64,000 bases of DNA from assembly GCA_003021085.1 (NCBI GenBank), contig PXRE01000014.1, positions 1 to 64,000 on the forward strand. Reading direction: 5' to 3'. The stretch is from Halobacteriales archaeon QS_1_68_20 (GTDB taxonomy: Archaea; Halobacteriota; Halobacteria; Halobacteriales; PXRE01). The position numbers were made by a program, and so were the translations under genes. Shown piece by piece: positions 8,127 through 17,021 of the stretch (within the stretch, counting starts at the first letter, position 1; each line of letters opens with the position of its first letter). Below the pieces are notes generated by a model. That model was not told where the DNA came from and did no database searches. It saw nothing but the letters and a program-made list of their open reading frames with translations.

Positions 8127-10268
8127 ATGTTTGCCCAGACGGGAAGCGAGGTGACGCGACCGACGCTGTGGCAGATCGGCCCCGTCGAGGAGGTCCTCTT
8201 CTACTATCTGGCGTTCGTGACGATCGCGGTCTTCCTGTACGGCGTCTACCAGCGGTTCGCCCGCTACGCCGAGGCCGACGAGGACTGGTTCGACCGCCTG
8301 GACGACCTCTCCGGCCGGTTGACCCGGGCGGTGCGGGTCGTCGCCACCAACGAGAAGAACTTCGACCGGGACCTGTACGCGGGGTTGATGCACACGTTCA
8401 TCCTCTGGGGCTTTCTCACGTTGCTGATCGCGACGGCCATCCTGATGGTCGACATGGACTTCTACCAGCCCCTGACCGGCGACTCCTTCTGGGTCGGTGA
8501 CTTCTACCTGGCCTACCAGTTGATCGTCGACGCGCTCGGCCTGCTGTTCGTCGTCGGCGTCGGGATGGCTACCTACCGGCGTTACTGGGTGCAGAACCGC
8601 CGGCTCTGGGGCCGACACACCAGCCTGGAGGACGACCTGCTCGTCTGGTCGCTGTTCCTGCTGGGCGTGATCGGCTTCCTGCTTGAGGGCCTGCGGATGC
8701 ACGGCACCTCGCCGTTCGTGGACGTCTCCGCGGAGACCGTCAGCTTCGTGGGCTGGTTCGTCGTCGACGTCCTGGACGTGGCTGGGGTCACTCCCGAGAT
8801 GGCCGAGGCAGTCTATCCCCTGGTCTGGTGGATCCACGCCATCAACGCCTTCGTCTTCGTGGCGGCGGTGCCGTACGCCAAGCCGTTCCACATGATCTCG
8901 TCGTTCGCAAACGTCGTCACCCACGACGAGAAGGCCGGCCAGCGCCTGCCCGGTGTCCCCTCTGACCTGGACGCCACCAACGCCGAGTCCATCGACGACT
9001 TCTCCTGGAAGCAGCACCTCGACTGGGACGCCTGCACGAAGTGCGGCCGCTGTTCGTCCGTGTGCCCGGCGAAGGCCTCGGACCGGCCGCTGGACCCGCG
9101 GAACGTGATCCTGGACCTGAAGCGCTACCGGGAGGAGCGGGCGATGGGCCGCGAGGAGGTGCCGATCATCGCGGACGGCGGCACCAGCGTCGTCGACAAG
9201 CGGACCATGGACTCCTGTATGGCCTGCATGGCCTGCATGGACGCCTGTCCTGTCGACATCGAGCACCTCTCGTCGTTCACCGACCTCAACCGCCAGATGA
9301 CCGACCAGGGCGACGTCGACGCCAACGTCCAGGACGTCTTCCAGAACCTGATGCAGCGGGGCAACACCTTCGGGGAGTCCCAGCGCAACCGCGGCGATTG
9401 GGCCGATGAAGTCGACGTGGAGGTGCCCGACGCCCGCGAACAGGAGGTCGAATATCTGTGGTACGTCGGGGACTATCCCTCCTTCGACGACCGGAACAAG
9501 CAGGTCGCCCGGTCGCTCGCCAAACTGTTCGACGCCGCGGACGTGGAGTTCGGCATCCTGTTCGACGACGAGCAGTACGACGGCAACGACGTCCGGCGGG
9601 TCGGCGAGGAGTTCCTCTACATCGAACTCGCCGGCCACATGGTCGAGTCCTTCGAGGACTGCGACTACGAGAAGATCGTCTGCACCGACCCCCACTCCTA
9701 CAACACCTTCGAGAACGAGTACCCGGAGGTCGACTTCGCCGAGTTCGCCGACGACCCCATGATGGAGTTCGACGTGGAGTCGTGGGACGGCGCGCCCGTC
9801 TACCACTGGACGCAGGTCGTCGAGGAACTCGTGGAAGACGGCCGCCTGGGGCTGGCAGGCGACGAACTCGACTACACCGTCACCTACCACGATCCCTGTC
9901 ACCTCGGGCGGTACAACGACGAGTACGAGGCGCCCCGGGAACTCATCCGGGCGACCGGGTGTGACCTGCACGAGATGCCACGCAACCGCGAGGACGCCTT
10001 CTGCTGTGGCGGTGGCGGCGGCGGCATCTGGATGGAGTTCGACGAGGACCCCAAGCCCAGCGAGGAGCGTCTGCGCGAGGCCCTGGAGGACACCGAGGCC
10101 GGGTCGGCCGTCGAGAAGTTCGTCGTCGCCTGCCCGCAGTGCATGACGATGTACGAGGACGGCCGGAAGACGGGGGACTTCGAGGACGACATCGAAGTCG
10201 TGGACGTCGCCGAGTTGTTGATCGAGGCCGTGGAGGCCGGGCAGACGAAGCAGGTTGCGGCGGACTAA
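8127..10268 (+). CDS. Membrane-bound HdrD-like Fe-S oxidoreductase (fused cytochrome-type membrane domain)
   Basis: 713 residues. Residues 1-270 hold about six hydrophobic helices (FYYLAFVTIAVFLYGVYQRF, GLMHTFILWGFLTLLIATAI and others) like NarI/HmeC quinone-interacting subunits. Two [4Fe-4S] ferredoxin motifs follow: CTKCGRCSSVCPA near 303 and CMACMACMDACPV near 364. The C-terminal half is HdrD-like; one CCG domain is clear (CHLGRYN near 591, CCGGGGGG near 626, CPQC after it), while the first is degenerate, lacking paired cysteines. Such fused proteins pass electrons between soluble donors, such as electron-transfer flavoprotein, and membrane quinone. No etf genes are in the window, so the donor is inferred only. 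Confidence 0.88.
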   Translation: MFAQTGSEVTRPTLWQIGPVEEVLFYYLAFVTIAVFLYGVYQRFARYAEADEDWFDRLDDLSGRLTRAVRVVATNEKNFDRDLYAGLMHTFILWGFLTLLIATAILMVDMDFYQPLTGDSFWVGDFYLAYQLIVDALGLLFVVGVGMATYRRYWVQNRRLWGRHTSLEDDLLVWSLFLLGVIGFLLEGLRMHGTSPFVDVSAETVSFVGWFVVDVLDVAGVTPEMAEAVYPLVWWIHAINAFVFVAAVPYAKPFHMISSFANVVTHDEKAGQRLPGVPSDLDATNAESIDDFSWKQHLDWDACTKCGRCSSVCPAKASDRPLDPRNVILDLKRYREERAMGREEVPIIADGGTSVVDKRTMDSCMACMACMDACPVDIEHLSSFTDLNRQMTDQGDVDANVQDVFQNLMQRGNTFGESQRNRGDWADEVDVEVPDAREQEVEYLWYVGDYPSFDDRNKQVARSLAKLFDAADVEFGILFDDEQYDGNDVRRVGEEFLYIELAGHMVESFEDCDYEKIVCTDPHSYNTFENEYPEVDFAEFADDPMMEFDVESWDGAPVYHWTQVVEELVEDGRLGLAGDELDYTVTYHDPCHLGRYNDEYEAPRELIRATGCDLHEMPRNREDAFCCGGGGGGIWMEFDEDPKPSEERLREALEDTEAGSAVEKFVVACPQCMTMYEDGRKTGDFEDDIEVVDVAELLIEAVEAGQTKQVAAD

Positions 10269-10672
10269 CTGAGTACGTCGCTGGGCGAACTCGCACCAGC
10301 TTCGGTCAGTTCCGAATCGAACGTGACGAGCGTTGCATCCTGATCCTCGGCTATCGCGTAGCGAAGACAGTCCAACGGATACAGCAGGGTTTCCGACGGG
10401 AGTTCGTTCGCGGCGAAGAGGTCGGACGGTTCGTGGTAAATCGCGTCCAGTTCGGTTTCGATTTTCCGGATCAGCCGCTCGACCCTGTCCTGGTCGACGT
10501 CGTTCTTTTTCGTCAAGCCGGTCCGGAGCTCCATCAGATCGAGCAGTGCTGTGATGTACTCCGCATCCGTATCGAGAACGGTTGCTGCGTCCCTACCGGG
10601 CCCTGGTTCGTCGAGCATCGAAGCGACAAACACGTTGTGTCGATGAAACGTCGCTCGCAGGTCATTCGTCAC
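10265..10672 (-). CDS. PIN-domain protein (VapC-like) with altered first active-site residue
   Basis: 135 residues from GTG 10672. PIN features: NVFVASMLDEPG at the N-terminus, TALLDLMELRTGLTKK with the conserved Glu, LLYPLDCLRYAIAED with an Asp, and LVTFDSEL with the last Asp. The first PIN Asp normally lies in DTN(V/I); here the text is HRHNVFVA, so Arg stands at that place. Metal binding and RNase activity may therefore be lost. It overlaps the end of the 8127 gene by four bases on the opposite strand, and lies 15 bases after the small ORF at 10688, as in a toxin-antitoxin pair. Confidence 0.75.
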   Translation of the reverse strand: MTNDLRATFHRHNVFVASMLDEPGPGRDAATVLDTDAEYITALLDLMELRTGLTKKNDVDQDRVERLIRKIETELDAIYHEPSDLFAANELPSETLLYPLDCLRYAIAEDQDATLVTFDSELTEAGASSPSDVLS

Positions 10673-10687
10673 GACGAATCTCGCGCA

Positions 10688-10837
10688 CTAGAGCGACCGA
10701 ATCGGCGTCGACCCCGGCGAACCACCGTGGACGATATCGGCCAGCGACCGCTCGTCGTCGGGTTCGTCGTCCGGCAATTGGGTATCGTCCTCCTCATCCG
10801 ACGGAAGGTTCGCCACTGGAGGATATTCCGTGCCCAC
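10688..10837 (-). CDS. Putative small acidic antitoxin partner of PIN protein
   Basis: 49 residues if translation starts at GTG 10837 (VGTEYPPVANLPSDEEDD). The frame remains open to 11032, but the upstream part overlaps the divergent gene and its promoter region. The C-terminus has RSLADIVHGGSPGSTPIRSL, and the middle is Asp/Glu-rich. A TATA-like TTTTAC about 28 bases upstream would give a leaderless mRNA beginning at this GTG. No known antitoxin fold is recognisable. The call rests on its place just before the PIN gene. Confidence 0.45.
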   Translation of the reverse strand: MGTEYPPVANLPSDEEDDTQLPDDEPDDERSLADIVHGGSPGSTPIRSL

Positions 10838-11025
10838 GTGGGTTACTTCTGCGGAATCCGGTAAAAGGGTCGCCCCGTATGTACGCACGCCAGCACGGGG
10901 CACCTGTTTCCCCCTCTCGCTCACCGTATCCGCTCGCCTGGCGACGTTCCATGGCGTACACCGTCCCGCGAACTCGTCATTCGACGGCCACCAATCTTTA
11001 CCTGTGACAGTTCCGCGGGGAGACC

Positions 11026-11430
11026 ATGGCAACCGAACCAGCGAGCGGCGAGAGCACGAGAATCGAGCCGTTCGTCGCCATGGCGGTCGGGGGAATACTC
11101 ATCGCGGTGGGCGTCCTCGCCCCGGTAGTCGCCGGGGAGCGAGGGGCGTTCGTCGTGTTCGGTCGCAACTACCTGCACGACCTCGTCCGCCTGATCACCG
11201 GGGCGGCGGCCTTCTGGGCAGGGTACTTCGCGGGCGGACAGTACGCGTCCAACTCGGCCATCGTGCTCGGGGCGCTGTACCTCGTGGTGACGGTGCTGGG
11301 CATCGTCTACCTCGACGTGCTCCGGGAACTGCTGGCGCTCAACACCGCCGACAACGCACTGCACCTGGTGCTGGCCGTCCTGCTTCTCGGCACCGGCCTC
11401 GTGTTCGGCGCGGCCGAGGACCAGGGCTGA
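11026..11430 (+). CDS. DUF4383-like four-helix membrane protein
   Basis: 134 residues. Four hydrophobic segments: MAVGGILIAVGVLAPVV, a helix around LVRLITGAAAFWAGYF, IVLGALYLVVTVLGIVY and HLVLAVLLLGTGLVFGA. The run LLALNTADNALHLVLAVLLL before the last helix is the DUF4383 signature. Function unknown. It is divergent from the PIN pair, with about 190 bases between that hold the small gene's promoter. Confidence 0.8.
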   Translation: MATEPASGESTRIEPFVAMAVGGILIAVGVLAPVVAGERGAFVVFGRNYLHDLVRLITGAAAFWAGYFAGGQYASNSAIVLGALYLVVTVLGIVYLDVLRELLALNTADNALHLVLAVLLLGTGLVFGAAEDQG

Positions 11431-11479
11431 CGCTCGGCGGCACCGGGCCCCGGGTTCGGCGGCACCGGGTCCGTCGACC

Positions 11480-12637
11480 TCAGAACAGCGACTCCAGGTC
11501 GCTCCCGGCGTCCAGTATCTCCTCCAGTTCCTCGTCTGCCTGTTCGCGCCTCGTCTCGATGTCTTGCTCGGCCGCCTGGGCGGCCCGCTGGAGTTGCCGG
11601 AGCCGTGGCGCCTCCGTGACGCCGGCGAACAGCACGACCGCGGCCAGGTGGTCGGCGCCGGGCATCGGGTAGTCGCCGCCGCGGACCTCCATCGATCCCG
11701 TCTCGTCTTCCAGCCACGAACGCGCTCGCGAGAGGCCCTTCCGACTGAGGCGGTCCGGCGGCCCGGCGACGACACACAGCGCCCGTTCGGACCCCTGGAC
11801 GTCGCAGGGGAGCGTCAACCGGCCGCGGGTCGCCTGCCGGACGAGGCTGGTGATGGCGTTAGTCGAGTCGAAGTCGCCGTTCCGGCCGTCGCGGCGGAAC
11901 CGGTCGAGCAACCCTCGCTTCTGGTGGACCGGAGTCGTCGCGTAGCCGACGCTGGCGACGCCGCCGGCCCGGAGGGTGTTGATGATCTCGCTGGAGTCGA
12001 CGACGCTCTCGGCCACCGCCTCGCCGTCGAGTTCGCCCGCGCCGAAGAGCACGCCGAAGCGGTCGACGATCTCCCCGTTGATCTCGCCGTAGCCGCCCTG
12101 CAACGACTCGCCGGTCTTCTGCCAGGCGTCGTTGTCGAACAGCATGAGGCTGTCGGCCTCCTGGACGAACGCCCGGAACGAGCGGGCGGCGTTCAGGGTG
12201 TAGATGCTCCCCTCGTCGGTGCCGGGCAACACCCCCAGGCCGTACACCGGTTCGCCGTAGAGGTGGTTCAGTTGCCGGGCCAGCACCGGTGCGCCGCCGC
12301 TCCCGGTGCCACCGCCCAGCGCCGCGATCACGAGGAAGGCGTCGATCTCGTGGAACGGCAACTCGTCGAGTTCGCGCTGGATCTGGGTCATGTCCTCCTG
12401 GGCGATGGTCGCCCCGAGTTCGTTGTCGCCGCCGACGCCGTGGCCTTTCACCCGCGACTGGCCGATCAGGACCCGGCGGTCCCGGGGGATGTACTCCAGG
12501 CCCTCCAGGTCCGTCCGGGCGGTGTTGACCGCGAGCGCGGCCCGCGCCGTCGATCCCGACGTCTGTTCGTCGTACGCGAGAAACCGGTCGAGGAGCTTTC
12601 CCCCTGCCTGGCCGACGCCGATCATCGCGAGTTTCAT
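11480..12637 (-). CDS. cetZ: CetZ-family tubulin-like GTPase
   Basis: 385 residues. Starts MKLAMIGVGQAGGKLLDRFL and carries the tubulin/FtsZ GTP-binding signature ALGGGTGSGGAPV near residue 106, with NTARTDL (sugar-binding loop) and VLPGTDEG following. The motif GDNELGATIAQED and the acidic C-terminal helix (QADEELEEILDAGS) fit the CetZ family, which controls cell shape and motility in haloarchaea and is distinct from FtsZ1/FtsZ2. The GTPase is cytoplasmic and polymerising. Which paralogue (CetZ1 or other) cannot be decided here. The 638 bases upstream hold no other gene. Confidence 0.92.
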   Translation of the reverse strand: MKLAMIGVGQAGGKLLDRFLAYDEQTSGSTARAALAVNTARTDLEGLEYIPRDRRVLIGQSRVKGHGVGGDNELGATIAQEDMTQIQRELDELPFHEIDAFLVIAALGGGTGSGGAPVLARQLNHLYGEPVYGLGVLPGTDEGSIYTLNAARSFRAFVQEADSLMLFDNDAWQKTGESLQGGYGEINGEIVDRFGVLFGAGELDGEAVAESVVDSSEIINTLRAGGVASVGYATTPVHQKRGLLDRFRRDGRNGDFDSTNAITSLVRQATRGRLTLPCDVQGSERALCVVAGPPDRLSRKGLSRARSWLEDETGSMEVRGGDYPMPGADHLAAVVLFAGVTEAPRLRQLQRAAQAAEQDIETRREQADEELEEILDAGSDLESLF

Positions 12638-13275
12638 GCTACTTCCCCTGCTGACCGACCGGCGCCCGAACGTGGCCGGACGCCGCCGTGCGCAGTTAGG
12701 TACATTTCCCTGTTCACTACAGTATGGTTGAGACGGCCGAAAAGCTACTTTCGAGGTGGTTGTTCGTCCGTTCGGCCTGGTTCCGGGGTACTTGCGGGGT
12801 GGTTCGGCCGGTGGGGTTCGTGGGGTTGGCGACCAAACAGAGTTCGATGACGCGTGACGTAGCCCGACCTGGACACGGGGCATCCAGGGCAGACGCGTTG
12901 GGGCCCGAACTTGGCCGCGTGGCGCGCGCTGGCGCGGCCTCCGTGCCGCGCCATAGCCGCGCGAGGGATGAGCACCGGAAGGAACGGGGAGAGCCCGTGG
13001 CTCTCCTGGCGAGTGAGGAGCGCAATCGGCTGGGGAGGTGTGTGGTAGCGAGCTGTGGGGCGGGACTGAAAGGGGCCGCGGGGGCTTTCTGCGTGTTGCC
13101 GTCCGAACAACCGTATGTCGAGGAGAACCCGCGGGGGCTTTCTGACTGTTGCTGACCGAGAAACCGTCATCCGAGCGAACGCACACGGACCCTCCGGTCG
13201 CCGTCGACCGAAAGTTCGTTCCCGGCAAACACGCGGACGCAAAGATACTTGCCCGGCCCGTCCGAACCGCCGACG
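12638..13275. repeat. Gene-free region with GC-rich dispersed repeat modules
   Basis: Upstream of cetZ and of the 13276 regulator. No convincing gene: the open frames are shadows with biased composition. Modules shared with other gene-free stretches: CGGCTGGGGAGGTGTG at 13027 (compare 54341 and, inverted, 54454); GCGGGACTGAAAGGGGCCGC near 13060 (inverted near 33410); and two versions of GGGGGCTTTCTG followed by TGTTG at 13083 and 13132 (a variant at 18070). These modules end near the promoters of the flanking genes. Confidence 0.6.
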
Positions 13276-14091
13276 ATGGCGGACGACAGGGGGTTCGCCG
13301 ACGACCTGGCGGTGTTGCGGAGCAAGCGGGACGCGACCCGCTACCAGATCCTCGTGGAGATCGCCTCCCGCCAGCCCGCGGTGAGCCAGCAGGAGATCGC
13401 CGACGCCATCGGCGTCACCGCCCAGGCGGTCAGCGACTACCTCAGCGAACTGGACGACCGCGGCCACGTCAGCAAGCACGGCCGCGGCCGCTACGAGGTC
13501 ACCCAGGAGGGCGTCGACTGGCTCATCACCCAGACCGCGGACCTCCGGGAGTTCGTCGACTTCGTCTCCGGGGAGGTCGTCGGCGGCGTCGACGTGGAGG
13601 CGGCCATCGCCACCGACCACATCGCGGAGGGCGACGCCGTCGGACTGCACATGCGCGACGGCGTCCTGCACGCCTCCCCGGACGGCGGCGAGGGGGCGAC
13701 CGCCGTCGCCGTCACCGACGCCGACGCCGGCGAGGACGTGGGCGTGACCGACTTCGAGGGCATCCTGGAGTTCGATCCGGGGTCGGTCACGGTGACCGTG
13801 GTGCCCCCCGTCGCGGACGGCGGGAGCGGAGCCGTCAACCAGGAACGGATCGCCGGCTTGGCCGAGGAAGCCGACCTCGTCGCGGTCGCCGGGACCGAGG
13901 CGCTGGCGGCCGCCCGCGCGGCCGGCCTGGACCCGGCGATCAGGTTCGGCGCGGGCGAGGCCGTCCGGGAGGCCGCGACCAAGGGCCAGGACGTGGTGCT
14001 CGTCGCCACGGCGTCGGCGCTGTCGGGCGTCACCACGACGCTCCGGGAAGGCGACGTCAGCTACGAGGTGCTGGACGAACGGGCCGAGTGA
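13276..14091 (+). CDS. MarR/Lrp-like winged-helix regulator with conserved C-terminal domain
   Basis: 271 residues from ATG 13276. Residues 10-80 form a winged helix: LRSKRDATRYQILVEIA, AVSQQEIADAIGVTAQAVSD as the recognition helix region, and RGHVSKHGRGRYEVT as the wing. The remainder has alternating beta/alpha character (GVLHASPDGG, DFEGILEFDPG, AAGLDPAIRFGAGEAVREAA) and may sense a ligand; it corresponds to a haloarchaeal domain, probably DUF7839. Targets unknown. It reads away from cetZ and is followed by an unrelated membrane protein. Confidence 0.85.
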   Translation: MADDRGFADDLAVLRSKRDATRYQILVEIASRQPAVSQQEIADAIGVTAQAVSDYLSELDDRGHVSKHGRGRYEVTQEGVDWLITQTADLREFVDFVSGEVVGGVDVEAAIATDHIAEGDAVGLHMRDGVLHASPDGGEGATAVAVTDADAGEDVGVTDFEGILEFDPGSVTVTVVPPVADGGSGAVNQERIAGLAEEADLVAVAGTEALAAARAAGLDPAIRFGAGEAVREAATKGQDVVLVATASALSGVTTTLREGDVSYEVLDERAE

Positions 14092-14146
14092 GTGAGACTG
14101 ACGAACACAGTCTTTTAGTCGGTCCGGTCGTGGGGGCAGGTAGACG

Positions 14147-14635
14147 GTGAGTCACGTGGACCTGGACGAGTACCTGCGCGAGGACGAACCGACCCTGGAG
14201 ACGGTCCCGGCGAGCACGGGCGGCGTCGAAGCCGTCGAGGGGACGCTGGCGGTCACCCCGGACAGGGTCGTGTTCTTCGCCGACGGGCGCACGACCGACG
14301 TGGCCGTCGACGACGTCACGGCACTGCAGTACGACGCCCCGGCGTTCCCGCTGTGGAACGCGGTCGGCGGCGGCGTGCTCGTCACGGTCGGGGCGTTGCT
14401 GCTGTTCGTCGCGTTCTCCGGGGTCGGCCAGCCGGTGACGACGATCATGGGGGGCCTGCTGACGATCGTCGGCGCCGCACTGCTCGCGCTCGGGGCCTCG
14501 GGCGACCGCGCCGCGACCCTGGAAGTGTACACGCCCGCGCAGGCGTTCGAGTTCGCGTCGACCGACACGGAGGCGCTGGCCGCCGTCCCGGGAGCCATTC
14601 GAAGCGAGGACGGCGAGAACCGGGACGAGGCGTAA
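14147..14635 (+). CDS. Small protein with PH-like N-terminus and two membrane helices
   Basis: 162 residues from GTG 14147 (MSHVDLDEYL). The first 65 residues resemble a bacterial PH-like beta sheet (EGTLAVTPDRVVFFADG, TDVAVDDVTALQYD). Two hydrophobic helices follow: AVGGGVLVTVGALLLFVAF and TIMGGLLTIVGAALLALGA. The C-terminal tail is acidic. TTTTAG near 14113 could be the TATA element, giving a near-leaderless mRNA. Function unknown. Confidence 0.72.
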   Translation: MSHVDLDEYLREDEPTLETVPASTGGVEAVEGTLAVTPDRVVFFADGRTTDVAVDDVTALQYDAPAFPLWNAVGGGVLVTVGALLLFVAFSGVGQPVTTIMGGLLTIVGAALLALGASGDRAATLEVYTPAQAFEFASTDTEALAAVPGAIRSEDGENRDEA

Positions 14636-14644
14636 ATCTGTCCG

Positions 14645-15835
14645 TTACTCGCCGTGTGCTCTCACGGCGCGGGCGAGTCGCCGGACGCCTTTCGTCAGTT
14701 CCTCGTCGTCCACGGAAGTGAAGTTCAAGCGCGCGGTGTTGCGCTCCGGTTCGCCGGCGTAGAACGGTTCGCCGGGGATGAACGCCACGCCCTCGTCCAG
14801 CGCGTCCTCCAGCAGTTCGGTGCCGTCGACGTCCTCGGGAAAGGTGAGCCACAGGAACATCCCGCCCTCCGGGCGGTTCCACTCGACGCCCGCGGGCATG
14901 TGCTCCACCAGGGCGTCCAGCATCAGGTCCCGCTTCTCGCGGTAGAGTGACCGCGTGTCCGCGAGCTGGTCCTCGATGCGGCCGGTCGCCAGGTACTCGC
15001 GGACGACGTGCTGGGCGAACACGCCGGTCATCAGGTCCACCGGCTGTTTGAGTAACTCCAGTCTCCGGATCACCGGTTCCGGCGCGACGGCCCACCCAAG
15101 CCGGAACCCGGGCGCGAACACCTTCGAGGACGTCCCCAGGTGGACCGTGTGCTCGGGCGCCAGCGAAACCAGCGGTTCGACCGGTTCGCCCTCGTAGCGG
15201 AGCGCGTCGTAGGGCTGGTCTTCGACGACGACGAACTCGTGCTCGCGGGCCAGTTCGGCCAGTCGTCCCCGGCGGGCCGCGGTCGTCGTCGCCCCCGAGG
15301 GGTTCTGGAACGTCGGCACGGTGTAGACGAACGCGGGGTCGCTCGATTCGAGGCGCTGTTCCAGCACGTCGACCTGGAGGCCGTCCTCGTCGACCGGGAC
15401 GGTGACGTACTCGGGACTCGCCACGCGGTCGAACGCTGTCAGTGCGGCCACGTAGGTCGGCGCACCGACGGCCACCTCCTCGCCCGGGTCGAGGAAGGCG
15501 CGGGCGGCCAGGTACAGGCCCTGCTGGGACCCCGCAGTGATCAGCACGTTCTCGGCGGTCACGTCGGCCCCGTGGCGTTCCCGCAGGCGCTCGGCCACCA
15601 GTCGGCGGAGTTCCGGGTCGCCCTGGGTCGTCCCGTACTGCAGCGCCTCGCCCGCGCGGTCGGCCAGCGTCTGCTCGACGAGATCCGCGACCTCGTCTGC
15701 GGGGAAGGTCGCCTCGTTGGGCCAGCCCGCACCGAAGGAGACGACGTCCCGGCCGCCGATGCGGTCCGCGACTTCGCGGATAGCGACGGGGGAGAGCTCG
15801 GCGGCGGATCGGGAGTAGAACCGCTCGTAGTTCAT
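14645..15835 (-). CDS. PLP-dependent aminotransferase, class I/II (LysN/ArAT-like)
   Basis: 396 residues. Fold-type I aminotransferase: GAGWPNEATFPADEV near the N-terminus, ITAGSQQGLYLAARAFLDPG, YTVPTFQNPSG, VVEDQPYDALRYEG with the conserved Asp, and LGTSSKVFAPGFRLGW with the PLP-binding Lys. PEGGMFLWL and the final ARLNFTS complete it. This subgroup includes 2-aminoadipate and aromatic/branched-chain aminotransferases; the substrate cannot be chosen from sequence alone. The first 60 codons and the upstream bases recur in damaged form at 16690-16871. Confidence 0.93.
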   Translation of the reverse strand: MNYERFYSRSAAELSPVAIREVADRIGGRDVVSFGAGWPNEATFPADEVADLVEQTLADRAGEALQYGTTQGDPELRRLVAERLRERHGADVTAENVLITAGSQQGLYLAARAFLDPGEEVAVGAPTYVAALTAFDRVASPEYVTVPVDEDGLQVDVLEQRLESSDPAFVYTVPTFQNPSGATTTAARRGRLAELAREHEFVVVEDQPYDALRYEGEPVEPLVSLAPEHTVHLGTSSKVFAPGFRLGWAVAPEPVIRRLELLKQPVDLMTGVFAQHVVREYLATGRIEDQLADTRSLYREKRDLMLDALVEHMPAGVEWNRPEGGMFLWLTFPEDVDGTELLEDALDEGVAFIPGEPFYAGEPERNTARLNFTSVDDEELTKGVRRLARAVRAHGE

Positions 15836-16264
15836 GGTGGCCGTTCGGTGAGGGTTGGGTTGAGGGTTTTGGAGGCGGCTAGGGGAAGACGGCCCCGTCG
15901 GCTGCATGAAAACGAAGTGAATAGTCCGCGTTCCCACCCATCAGCACGACACGGGGGGTCTAACATGGTAGCAACGACGGCGCTCGAGATAGACGGCGTC
16001 AATTCGTCGAACGCTAGCACGGAGTGACCGACCGGACACCTCGTGAACGTCGAGGAACGCGAAGCTACGTGGGAGCGAATGGGCCGTCACTTCGGCCGGG
16101 TCCGGGAGTACAGCAGGAAACCGCAGTTCCGACGATCCGTGGTAGGTTCTCGTTTCGCCCGCGTCCTCTCCGGCGGATCGAACGGAGAGAGATCCGGACT
16201 CCTCCTGGGCCTCGGTGTGCCCACCCCGCCCGCCGGATGGGGACGGAGGTCGTCCCCCCGGAAC
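15836..16264. other. Gene-poor interval between aminotransferase and DUF1328-like gene
   Basis: 429 bases. It begins with the aminotransferase promoter region. A weak plus-strand open frame from GTG 16043 (VNVEEREATWERMGRH) has a helical start but ends in low-complexity Gly/Arg/Pro text, so I do not call it. No tRNA, IS end or terminator was seen. The interval lies between the full gene and its broken copy, so it may have arrived with that duplication. Confidence 0.5.
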
Positions 16265-16474
16265 CTAGAATAGGAACGTGACGACCGCCAACACGAGGAA
16301 GATGATCACCAGCCACTTGGCGATGTCCATACTCATCCCGGCGACCCCGCTAGCACCGGCGATCGCCGCGATTATCGCGAGGACGAGAAAGAGGACCGCG
16401 AGTCCGAGGAGGCCCCCTCCGAACTGGAGGGGCAAGAGCGTGACTCCGCCGAGTACGGCCTGGGTGAGTACCAT
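16265..16474 (-). CDS. DUF1328-like small membrane protein
   Basis: 69 residues with two hydrophobic helices: [18 protein letters not shown] and [19 protein letters not shown], joined by [10 protein letters not shown]. This order (helix, short Gly-rich loop, MD/AG, IAKxL helix) is that of the DUF1328/YtjA family of tiny inner-membrane proteins of unknown role. The N-terminal part [11 protein letters not shown] is also hydrophobic. A change to AT-rich sequence begins just upstream at 16500. Confidence 0.75.
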   Translation of the reverse strand: MVLTQAVLGGVTLLPLQFGGGLLGLAVLFLVLAIIAAIAGASGVAGMSMDIAKWLVIIFLVLAVVTFLF

Positions 16475-16689
16475 ACCCGATACTACGTCGCCACGACCTT
16501 TGTTAAAAGATTACTACAATGATACGATAAATATCATTCGAATTCTGGAATACGTATCCAAAGACGGTAAAGCGATTGGTGTTAATTCTGGCAAGTAACT
16601 GACATCTAATCCCCTCGATCACGCGCTTCGTTTCGTTCGGATACGTCACACGGTCAGTATGCGTGCTCGACGAGCACACTACGTCGGCA

Positions 16690-16871
16690 CAGGTGCTCGG
16701 CCAGCACCCGCTCCACCAGGTCTGCGACGTCGTCCACGGGGAAGTCGCCTCGTTGGGCCACCCTGCCTCGAAGGAGACGACGTCCCGGCCGCCGATGCGG
16801 TCCGCAACGTCACGGGTGCCGACCGGAGCGAGTTCGGCGGCGGATCGCGAGTAGAACCGCTCGTAGTTCAT
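16690..16871 (-). pseudogene. Truncated, frameshifted copy of the aminotransferase 5' end
   Basis: Reading from ATG 16871, the first 43 codons match the gene at 15835 (NYERFYSRSAAEL, VADRIGGRDVVSF, AGWPNEAT). One C is then missing (GCGACTTCCC against GCGACCTTCCC), shifting the frame; in the shifted frame the match continues as FPVDDVADLVERVLAEHL to about 16690 and then stops. The upstream bases also resemble each other (GGGTTGGGTTGAGGG against GGTGGGTCGAGGG). It is a partial direct duplication that has decayed. Confidence 0.85.
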
Positions 16872-17021
16872 GGGGGTCCGATAGGGGGTGGGTCGAGGGG
16901 TTTGGAGCCAACAGAGTGAGAACGTGAACACGATATTAGAGCCGGACGGACAGTACACACCCTCTTGAACGATGGCGTGGCCACCTCGTGGCGGACCGGT
17001 GACCGGCGGTTCGGACGAAGA

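Noticed and set aside
8118-9971. 617-codon minus-strand frame opposite the HdrD-like gene
   Set aside because: Antisense shadow: Val/Asp/Arg-rich text without motifs, while the plus strand has clear Fe-S motifs.
12745-13671. Long minus-strand open frame across the cetZ upstream region
   Set aside because: It is a shadow of the 13276 regulator extended over repeat modules; biased Arg/Pro/Asp composition and no family features.
16043-16273. Plus-strand frame starting VNVEEREATWERMG
   Set aside because: The first 30 residues look protein-like but the rest is low-complexity and no homology or promoter was seen.
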